Source: Planctomycetaceae bacterium (GTDB taxonomy: Bacteria > Planctomycetota > Planctomycetia > Pirellulales > Pirellulaceae). Taken from it: DNA of 5,995 nt. Below the pieces are notes generated by a model. That model had not been told where the DNA came from, searched no databases, and saw nothing but the letters and a program-made list of their open reading frames with translations. Below, one piece after another: positions 1-4,469 of this stretch. The position numbers and the translations under genes are program-made. The first letter of the stretch is position 1. Each line of letters begins with the position of its first letter. The DNA lies in contig DMPQ01000188.1 in the NCBI GenBank assembly GCA_003455945.1, positions 216-6,210 on the forward strand. Direction: 5' to 3'.

Positions 1-258
1 TGCGATGCCCAGGGCTATGGCCGTCAGCGCGGTCGGACCGAGAGCTATCGAGGAGTCGAGTATCAGGTCAACCTGCTGCGCAAGGTGCTGCTCGAGATCG
101 CCGTCAACGACGACTTCGTCGAACCGACGATCGAAACGCTGCAGCGGATCGCTCGGACCGGAACCGACGGCGAGTTCGGCGACGGCAAGGTGATGGTCCT
201 CCCGCTGGTCGACGCGATCGAGATCGGCGGCTCGCAGCGAGGCAAGGGAGCGATCTGA
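1..258 (+). CDS. P-II family nitrogen regulatory protein (GlnB/GlnK type), 5'-truncated
   Basis: P-II proteins are small trimeric cytoplasmic sensors that bind ATP/ADP and 2-oxoglutarate and adjust nitrogen metabolism by touching partners such as AmtB, glutamine synthetase adenylyltransferase or NtrB. The visible 85 residues (reading frame 1, stop TGA at 256-258) align without gaps to E. coli GlnB from about residue 31 up to the B-loop. The T-loop is present as YRGVEY, with Tyr21 matching the uridylylated Tyr51. Gln9 matches Gln39 and Lys28 matches the 2-oxoglutarate ligand Lys58. The B-loop is TG-TDGEF-GDGK, three residues longer than E. coli TG-KI-GDGK, and its Lys63 matches Lys90. The C-terminus reads AIEIGGSQRGKGAI, so the ATP-phosphate arginines Arg101 and Arg103 are replaced by Glu74 and Gly76. 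About 30 N-terminal residues lie off the left edge. The family call is secure; GlnB versus GlnK cannot be decided because the upstream neighbour is not visible. Confidence 0.93.
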   Translation, partial: CDAQGYGRQRGRTESYRGVEYQVNLLRKVLLEIAVNDDFVEPTIETLQRIARTGTDGEFGDGKVMVLPLVDAIEIGGSQRGKGAI

Positions 259-360
259 TCGAGACGCCTCGCTTCGGACGACCATGTGCCGGCCGAGCCG
301 ACGAGCGCCTTCGTGCGACCGACTGCCTACGATGATCGACGACTACCGACGGAGTCCTTC

Positions 361-720
361 ATGATCGTGCTCGTCTCGAACGACCTGATGTTCGCCTCGC
401 GCGTGAAGCTCGCCGCGGAACCGCTCGGCCTGCGCTTCCGGCTGGCTCCCGGATCGTTCGATCCGGCGGGGCTCCCCGAGCGACCGACGCTGATCGCGGT
501 CGATCTGCATCTGGCGTGGAAGCCGATCGACGAGCTGGTCCGTGAGCTGCGAGCCGTGACCGACGCGAAGATCGTCGCTTATGCCGGGCACGTGATGATC
601 GATGCGCTGCGCGAAGCGCGGCGGGCCGAGTGCGACGAGGTGCTGACGCGAGGGGAGTTCGACCGGCGACTGGGCGAACTCGTCGCGGCCGCGGCGGCAT
701 CGAGAACGCCGCAGGCGTGA
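361..720 (+). CDS. Small stand-alone receiver-like (pseudo-receiver) protein
   Basis: A 119-residue cytoplasmic protein with no signal peptide. I choose ATG 361 because GGAG (351-354) sits 6 nt upstream and the protein then opens with a typical receiver first strand, MIVLVSND. An upstream GTG at 286 would only add a 25-residue tail without family character. Alternating strands and helices (MIVLVSND / TLIAVDLHLA / KIVAYAGHV / CDEVLTRGEF) follow the order of a response-regulator receiver domain. The active site looks degraded. Only Asp8 remains of the acidic pair; the Asp in AVDL is at about the phospho-acceptor strand. The usual Thr/Ser after strand 4 is Ala, and the Lys of the KP motif is Arg in TRGE. 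There is no output domain; the end is an Ala-rich tail. It lies 102 nt after the P-II gene in the same direction and may share its transcript. The gene is likely real; the receiver fold is inferred from pattern only, and it may be an unrelated Rossmann-like hypothetical protein. Confidence 0.7.
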   Translation: MIVLVSNDLMFASRVKLAAEPLGLRFRLAPGSFDPAGLPERPTLIAVDLHLAWKPIDELVRELRAVTDAKIVAYAGHVMIDALREARRAECDEVLTRGEFDRRLGELVAAAAASRTPQA

Positions 721-825
721 CCGCCGCAAGGGCGCTCGATGTCCTGAAACGCGAACGGCCCCCGAGCTCATGGCGAGCGCGGGAGCCGTCGATGCGCGGG
801 TTGCGACAGACGAGGTCGACGGGGG

Positions 826-1413
826 TCAGTTCCCCGGAGCGTTGACCATCTCGATCGCCATGCCGGTCAGGTCCAGGTCGCGCTGGAAGACGACGTTCCG
901 GTTGACTCCCTTGATCACCGACTCGCGGCTGTTGGGGTCGATCTCGGAGCTGTCGTAGTTGATGACCAGCGAGATGTTGTAGGTCTGGCAGAGACGGGCG
1001 ACGGTCTGCGAGACGTGCTGATACGTCTCGAAGTAGATCTGCGCCTCGCGGTTGACGATGTCCTGGCGACGCTGGTTCGCCTCGATCGTCATGTCGGCTT
1101 CCTTGCGAGCCAGATTCGCTTCCTCTTCCTTGTAGTTCGGCTGACCGACCAGCCCCTGAAGCGTCTGGACCTGAGCGGCGAAGGACTGCCGCTTCTCGCG
1201 GAACTCCTTCTCGAACGCCTCGATCTCGGCCTTGATCGCGTCCATCTTGGCCGCGTGCCCCTTGTGGGCCGCGAAGACCTTGGCGACGTCGATCACGGCG
1301 ACGAGACCGGTCTGGCCGTCCTGCTGCGCGACGGCGACGGCGGCCAGCACCGAATGGAAACAGGTCGCCAGCAGCAGCGCCGCCAGCATGCGAGTTGCGG
1401 TCTTCAAGTTCAT
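826..1413 (-). CDS. OmpH/Skp-family periplasmic chaperone-like protein
   Basis: Skp/OmpH proteins are periplasmic trimers that hold unfolded outer-membrane proteins between the Sec translocon and the BAM complex. This 195-residue protein has a signal peptide: basic start, hydrophobic MLAALLLATC stretch, then AVA followed by QQ, giving likely cleavage after residue 29. The mature part opens with the family's first strand (LVAVIDVAKVFAAH). A charged coiled-coil arm follows at about residues 50-140, rich in Glu, Lys, Arg and Gln, and then the closing strands YNISLVINYD and GMAIEMVN. Length and domain order fit the family (Skp precursor is about 160 residues). It converges on the receiver-like gene, with 105 nt between stops. 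The coordinates use ATG 1413, but the strong AAGGAGG lies directly against that ATG. The TTG at codon 3 (1405-1407) has ideal 6-nt spacing and may be the true start, giving a protein beginning MKTATRM. Chaperone function is inferred from family. Confidence 0.9.
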   Translation of the reverse strand: MNLKTATRMLAALLLATCFHSVLAAVAVAQQDGQTGLVAVIDVAKVFAAHKGHAAKMDAIKAEIEAFEKEFREKRQSFAAQVQTLQGLVGQPNYKEEEANLARKEADMTIEANQRRQDIVNREAQIYFETYQHVSQTVARLCQTYNISLVINYDSSEIDPNSRESVIKGVNRNVVFQRDLDLTGMAIEMVNAPGN

Positions 1414-1420
1414 CCTCCTT
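1414..1420 (-). promoter_or_regulatory. Shine-Dalgarno AAGGAGG of the OmpH-like gene; decides its start
   Basis: Read on the minus strand, AAGGAGG is followed at once by ATGAACTTG. Spacing to the ATG is 0 nt, too short for normal initiation; spacing to the in-frame TTG (1405-1407) is 6 nt, which is ideal. The site therefore favours a TTG start two codons into the listed CDS. Confidence 0.7.
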
Positions 1421-1666
1421 GACGAAGTCGATTGCCCGCGGCGGGCGGTGGTTTCGGGCTGCGGACGCGCCGTCGATCGAGTCGATCCTGGCGGCTGCCG
1501 AAGTCGTGGCCGGCGAACGCGGGCATCTCCCGTGCCGGTCGTCGAGTCGCTCGTCGCTCCGGAGCGAACGCGGCCGGATTGCCGGCATCGGCAACGCCAC
1601 GGATCGCCGACCGACGGATCGATCGATCGAATCGACCGGCTCCGAGTTCCCGTCTCGACAACGCGG

Positions 1667-1694
1667 TTTGTAGAGATTTCACCCGGGGTTGCAA
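1667..1694 (-). promoter_or_regulatory. Candidate sigma70-type promoter of the OmpH-like gene
   Basis: On the minus strand TTGCAA (1689-1694) is followed after 16 nt by TACAAA (1667-1672), each matching 4 of 6 consensus bases, in a locally AT-richer patch. Transcription would start near 1660 and give a leader of roughly 245 nt before the OmpH-like gene. It lies on the far side of the upstream gene's terminator, as needed for an independent transcript. The match is modest. Confidence 0.4.
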
Positions 1695-1706
1695 ACAGCA
1701 GTTTGC
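1691..1706. promoter_or_regulatory. 16-bp inverted repeat over the -35 region (possible operator)
   Basis: GCAAAC and GTTTGC form perfect 6-bp arms around a 4-bp centre (AGCA). The repeat overlaps the candidate -35 hexamer of the OmpH-like gene and extends upstream of it. Size and placement suit a dimeric regulator, but no regulator is known and it could be chance. Confidence 0.35.
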
Positions 1707-1805
1707 GCTCCGCCCCGGATCGATCCTCGTGACGCGCCGACCAGCCCCTTATCCGGCTTTCCCGATCGGCCGGGCCGTGCGCCGCGGAAGATCAAGAAAC
1801 GACCG

Positions 1806-1827
1806 AGGCCCCGGAGGGCCGGGGCCT
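1806..1827 (-). terminator. Intrinsic terminator of the coiled-coil membrane protein gene
   Basis: A perfect 9-bp GC-rich stem, AGGCCCCGG (1806-1814) with CCGGGGCCT (1819-1827), closes a 4-nt loop. It lies 74 nt beyond the stop codon at 1901-1903. Read leftwards the stem is followed by a partly T-rich stretch (CGGTCGTTTCTTG). An outer GAAAC/GTTTC pairing (1796-1800 with 1829-1833) could extend the stem. The T tract is imperfect, but position and stem strength support a terminator. It isolates the downstream OmpH-like gene. Confidence 0.75.
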
Positions 1828-1900
1828 GGTTTCGGTGGGGGGCGTCAGCTTGTCAGGCCGAGCAGTCACGCATGCGGCCGAAGTCGACGGCCGAGCAGCG

Positions 1901-3535
1901 TCACTGCACCGTCGTCGCCGACGCGGTCGCCGAATCGACGCGGCGAACCAGCTCTTCTTCCAGCTCCGCCTTGCGGCGAGCCAGCCCCTGGGTCTGGACG
2001 AAGAGCTCGTTGATCTTCTGGCGGCGAGCCGCGAGGAGTGCTTCGAGCTTGGCCAGATGGGTCGTCACCGTTTCGACATCCCGAGTCAGGCTGTCGACGT
2101 CGAAGCGGAGCTTCTCCTGCAGCTCTTCGTTCGTCGTCAGGTGCTGCTCGCTCCGAGCGACACTCGCCTGAAGGATCGCCAGCTTCTCGGATTCCTTCGC
2201 GATCAGATTGTCGAGCCGATACTTCGCGAGGTTCAGCTCGCGGAACATCAGGCCGTAGTCGTTCAGCTGCCGGAAGTACCGGATGCCGACACGACGACCG
2301 ATCCCCTGAGCGACCAGCGACTCGATCGGAGTGCCGTTCGAATCCTTGTAGCCGTCTTCGGCGGTCACCTTGTCGACCAGCACGACGTCTCCCGGCTTCA
2401 GTTCGACGTCCCGTTCCAGACGGAGATCGGCCGAGATGGCGAGCCCCTTCGGATCGTAGAAGCCGCGACCGACCGCCGTCCTTCGGACATCCTCGTCCCC
2501 TCCGGCGTTCGGAGCGTCGACGTCGAGCACGTACGGCTTCAGCAACTCGAGCTCGATCCAGGTCTCGTTCGGAGCCATGTCGAACTCGGATCGGATCCGC
2601 GGGAAGATCCCCGGATTGCCGACCGCTCCCGACAAGGTCGCGATCGCCGCCGCGATGTCGCCGACCGCCATGCCGTCGAACTGGTACTCGTCGATCAGTC
2701 GCTCGTAGCGGGCCGCGATCGCCTGATCGAAGGTCGGCGAGGCCGGATCGAGAATCTCGGGGGTGATGTTGAAGAAGCCGGGCGGGAAGACCTCGTTGAC
2801 CAGCAGTTGCCGCGTCTGCACCGGGTCGGCCGCGTTACGCTCCGCCTGGACCAGGACGTCCGAGCGATCTCCGGGCATCTTCTCGTAGACGACGACGCCG
2901 ATCGGACCGGGGAACTCGTCGGTTCGGTAGAAGGTCAGGATCGGTTCGAGCGTGATGATGTTCCCTTGGGGAGCGAGCGTGTTGAACTCGCCCAGATACC
3001 GCTGCGGAACACGGATGCCGTTGAGCGCCGGATTCAGACCGCTGGTCAGTTCACCTTCCAGAAAGACGAAGACCGGCGAGCCCGCTTCGATCGTCGCCGT
3101 CGGCAACTCGGTTCCGTCTTCGGCCGTCGCCTGAGCGAGCGTGACGACCAGGTTGTTCCCCTGGACCTGCCCCGCGGCGTTACGCCAGACGCGACCGCGT
3201 CCGACCAGTTCGCGTCCCAAGCGACTCTGCGCCCCGACCAACGACTCGGTCGAGTATTCGCTGCCGACCTCGCCGTAGGTCAGTCGCTCGACATCCGCCG
3301 CTCCCTTCTCGGCCGCCGCGCGATTCGTCGCGGCGATCTCGCGCCAGGCGAGCGTCGTCTTGGTCGTCATCGCGAAGAAGACGGCGAAGGTCGCCGTCGA
3401 CGCGAAGACGAACAGCACGCTCAGGATGTGGAGCACGCGCCAGGTCTTGGCTCCGAGCACCAACAGCACGATGAAGAAGATGCAGCCCAGGACGAAGACG
3501 CCGAGCAGGATCCAACGCAGCAGATCGGAGTCCAT
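1901..3535 (-). CDS. Two-TM envelope protein with C-terminal coiled coil, family unknown
   Basis: A 544-residue protein I cannot assign to a named family. ATG 3533-3535 is preferred because it opens MDSDLLRW followed directly by membrane segments, and because the strong promoter at 3656-3684 would start RNA near 3649, ruling out the longer frame that begins there. The ribosome site is weak (GAG, 8 nt upstream). Residues about 8-28 and 34-55 are hydrophobic helices joined by a basic turn (GAKTWR). By the positive-inside rule both ends would face the periplasm. Residues about 60-420 are a mixed soluble region with strand-like segments (e.g. GIVVYEKMPG-type patches, LKPGDVVLVDKV) and no catalytic motif I recognise. 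Residues about 425-535 form a long, heptad-like coiled coil (e.g. KLAILQASVARSEQ, RRKAELEEELVRR) ending in a short Ser/Ala/Thr tail. It is monocistronic, with its own promoter, leader and terminator. A structural or envelope-organising role is only a guess. Confidence 0.85.
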   Translation of the reverse strand: MDSDLLRWILLGVFVLGCIFFIVLLVLGAKTWRVLHILSVLFVFASTATFAVFFAMTTKTTLAWREIAATNRAAAEKGAADVERLTYGEVGSEYSTESLVGAQSRLGRELVGRGRVWRNAAGQVQGNNLVVTLAQATAEDGTELPTATIEAGSPVFVFLEGELTSGLNPALNGIRVPQRYLGEFNTLAPQGNIITLEPILTFYRTDEFPGPIGVVVYEKMPGDRSDVLVQAERNAADPVQTRQLLVNEVFPPGFFNITPEILDPASPTFDQAIAARYERLIDEYQFDGMAVGDIAAAIATLSGAVGNPGIFPRIRSEFDMAPNETWIELELLKPYVLDVDAPNAGGDEDVRRTAVGRGFYDPKGLAISADLRLERDVELKPGDVVLVDKVTAEDGYKDSNGTPIESLVAQGIGRRVGIRYFRQLNDYGLMFRELNLAKYRLDNLIAKESEKLAILQASVARSEQHLTTNEELQEKLRFDVDSLTRDVETVTTHLAKLEALLAARRQKINELFVQTQGLARRKAELEEELVRRVDSATASATTVQ

Positions 3536-3594
3536 CGCAGGTTCTCGAGCCGGAGAGAGAAGAGTCGTTCGGACGCTCGAAGGGACGACCGCCG

Positions 3595-3643
3595 ATCTCG
3601 GCAGCCCGGCCCCCTCGAACCCGGTGCGGACCGGGGCCGAGAT
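3595..3643 (-). promoter_or_regulatory. Structured 5' leader element of the membrane protein gene
   Basis: Perfect 8-bp arms ATCTCGGC (3595-3602) and GCCGAGAT (3636-3643) enclose a second hairpin, CCCGGT (3620-3625) with ACCGGG (3630-3635) around GCGG. A competing pairing, CGGCCCC (3607-3613) with GGGGCCG (3633-3639), cannot coexist with these. The element begins about 6 nt after the predicted RNA start. It resembles no riboswitch class I know; a regulatory role is inference. Confidence 0.4.
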
Positions 3644-3655
3644 GACCATCGTTCG

Positions 3656-3684
3656 ATGATAAGCTGGGCAATTTGAAGTGTCAA
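3656..3684 (-). promoter_or_regulatory. Near-consensus sigma70 promoter of the membrane protein gene
   Basis: On the minus strand a perfect TTGACA (3679-3684) is followed after exactly 17 nt by TATCAT (3656-3661, 5 of 6 to consensus), within an AT-rich island in GC-rich DNA. RNA would start near 3649, giving a leader of about 114 nt before ATG 3535. Confidence 0.82.
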
Positions 3685-3783
3685 CGAATCGGAGTCGCCG
3701 GGACGTTCGCTAAGCGTCGATCCGACAACGGCTTACGGGAAGTCGTCGGCGATCGTCGCGCCCGCCTTCGACCGACCCTTTTC

Positions 3784-3789
3784 TAGAAT
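3784..3789 (+). promoter_or_regulatory. Possible -10 element for the MarR-TolC operon
   Basis: TAGAAT matches 5 of 6 bases of the -10 consensus, and it is the only good TANNNT hexamer on this strand between 3685 and 3953. No recognisable -35 lies 16-18 nt upstream (the DNA there is C-rich). If used, it would give a leader of about 155 nt and could need an activator or another sigma factor. Confidence 0.3.
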
Positions 3790-3828
3790 CGTCAGAATCG
3801 TTTCAGCAAGCAATCGTTCGGTGCCGAA
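3785..3828. repeat. Tandem AGAATCGT repeats and adjoining palindrome, possible regulator site
   Basis: AGAATCGTC (3785-3793) and AGAATCGTT (3794-3802) are adjacent 9-bp repeats differing at one base. A third AATCGT lies at 3812-3817. Next to it, TTCGG-TG-CCGAA (3817-3828) is an inverted repeat. The cluster overlaps the possible -10 of the MarR-TolC operon, where an autoregulating MarR protein could bind. Confidence 0.35.
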
Positions 3829-3870
3829 TCTTCCGTCAGCGATCGATCCGGCGGCGAAGGATATGTCGTC

Positions 3871-3910
3871 CGAATCGATCGGGCCCGAACGGTTTCCCGG
3901 CGAATCGATC
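3871..3910. repeat. Two 10-bp direct repeats flanking a palindrome upstream of marR-type gene
   Basis: CGAATCGATC occurs exactly at 3871-3880 and 3901-3910, with start points 30 bp apart, about three helical turns. Between and partly overlapping them is the perfect palindrome TCGGGCCCGA (3879-3888). The site is 44-83 nt before the regulator's start codon, a fitting position for an operator. Similar TCGATC-rich words are frequent in this DNA, so chance is not excluded. Confidence 0.35.
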
Positions 3911-3953
3911 TTCTCGCGGATCGGTTCCCACGCACTCCGCTCGCAGGACGGTC

Positions 3954-4469
3954 ATGGACGACCTCTCGATCGCATCCGAATTCGCGGGGCTGGTCCGCCG
4001 GCTCCATCAGGCGCATCGCCTGCTCAAAGGCTGGCTTGCCGAGCGGCTCGCGGACAGCGAACTCTCGGAAACCGACTTCCTGATTCTCGGCGCCTGCCGT
4101 CGACTCGGCGACGCCGGTCTCCCGCAAGGCTCGCTCGCCGGCCTCGTCGGCCTCTCTCCCGCTCAGCTCAGTTCGGTCGTCGAGCGGTTGCGGCAGCGCG
4201 GCTGGCTCGAAGTCCGACGTTCCGAATCGGATCGCCGGCGCCAGTTCCTGCGACTCTCGCCGCTCGGGTTCGACCATCTGGCCGAATCGGATCGGCGGAT
4301 CGCCGACGGCGGCTTGGCGACCGGCCTCGGCTGGACGGCCGAGCAGCGTCGCCGTCTGGCGGCCGATCTCGACTCGCTCATCGCCGGTTGCGACCAAGGG
4401 GGCTCGGCCCCTGACGCCGACCGACTCGATTCCGATCCTTCCGACTCGCAGCGAGGAGCCGCGGCATGA
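3954..4469 (+). CDS. MarR-family winged-helix transcriptional regulator
   Basis: MarR proteins are dimeric cytoplasmic DNA-binding regulators, usually repressors of efflux or stress genes that let go of DNA when they bind a small molecule or are oxidised. The 171-residue product shows the family layout. An N-terminal dimerisation helix (residues about 5-33) comes first, then SETDFLILGA. The helix-turn-helix LAGLVGLSPAQLSSVVERLRQ spans about 61-81, with the recognition helix at about 68-82. The wing ends in the hallmark SDRRRQFLRLSPLG (92-105, including Asp93-Arg94-Arg95). The last ~25 residues are an acidic, probably disordered tail beyond the usual family length. ATG 3954 is supported by AGGA at 3945-3948, 5 nt upstream. 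Its TGA overlaps the next gene's ATG, so the two are translationally coupled and the regulator most likely controls that efflux operon and itself. The inducer cannot be told from sequence; Cys48 is one conceivable redox sensor. Confidence 0.93.
   Translation: MDDLSIASEFAGLVRRLHQAHRLLKGWLAERLADSELSETDFLILGACRRLGDAGLPQGSLAGLVGLSPAQLSSVVERLRQRGWLEVRRSESDRRRQFLRLSPLGFDHLAESDRRIADGGLATGLGWTAEQRRRLAADLDSLIAGCDQGGSAPDADRLDSDPSDSQRGAAA
4453..4458 (+). promoter_or_regulatory. Ribosome binding site of the TolC-like gene, inside the marR-type gene
   Basis: GAGGAG ends 7 nt before ATG 4466, and the ATGA at 4466-4469 merges that start with the regulator's stop. This fixes the TolC-like start and supports coupled translation. 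Confidence 0.8.

Larger units (their letters stand above)
1414..1900. other. Gene-free stretch: hairpin-rich leader, promoter and terminator
   Basis: No convincing gene is seen between the two minus-strand genes. From right to left it holds the terminator of the membrane-protein gene (1806-1827), a probable promoter of the OmpH-like gene (1667-1694) and a putative transcribed leader of about 245 nt (1414 to about 1660). The leader contains several short GC-rich inverted repeats: TTGCCG/CGGCAA (1579-1584 and 1589-1594, loop GCAT), a 12-bp perfect palindrome CGCTCCGGAGCG (1555-1566), and a nested CCGGC...GCCGG with CGGG...CCCG (about 1510-1538). Three tandem GATC units lie at 1617-1628. Reading frames here are Arg/Pro-rich in all phases and look non-coding. 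Confidence 0.6.
3536..3953. other. Divergent control region between the membrane protein gene and marR-type gene
   Basis: No gene is seen in these 418 bases. The left part (3536-3649) is the structured leader of the minus-strand gene, followed by its strong promoter (3656-3684). The right part (3685-3953) must carry the control signals of the MarR-TolC operon. It contains a TAGAAT hexamer, tandem AGAATCGTC/T repeats, and a pair of 10-bp direct repeats flanking a palindrome. A plus-strand frame through 3821-4414 lacks family character and overlaps the regulator out of frame, so it is not listed as a gene. Confidence 0.7.

Noticed and set aside
286..360. Longer start (GTG 286) for the receiver-like protein
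   Set aside because: No ribosome site there, and the extra 25 residues precede a natural first strand. ATG 361 has GGAG at ideal distance.
721..825. Bidirectional terminator between the convergent receiver-like and OmpH-like genes
   Set aside because: I found no stem followed by a T tract on either strand in this 105-nt gap.
359..1600. 413-residue minus-strand frame across the receiver-like and OmpH-like genes
   Set aside because: Arg-rich shadow that overlaps a better-supported OmpH-like gene in another frame of the same strand and the receiver-like gene on the other strand.
1617..1628. GATCGATCGATC tandem run as a microsatellite or methylation-linked site
   Set aside because: Only three units, and GATCG/TCGATC words are frequent across the whole window, so it looks like base-word preference.
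1410..1694. 94-residue minus-strand frame ending in an ATGA overlap with the OmpH-like start
   Set aside because: The overlap looked like a leader gene, but the frame needs a TTG start lying within the candidate -35 box, has no ribosome site, and is Arg/Pro-rich like random GC-rich sequence.
3536..3649. Longer start for the membrane protein at about 3649
   Set aside because: It would coincide with the predicted RNA start of the strong promoter and adds a Pro/Arg-rich stretch before the hydrophobic N-terminus.
1835..3676. 613-residue plus-strand frame antisense to the membrane protein gene
   Set aside because: Arg/Asp/Gln-rich with no recognisable domain; it mirrors a gene that has membrane helices, a coiled coil, promoter and terminator. 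Stop codons are rare in antisense frames of GC-rich DNA.
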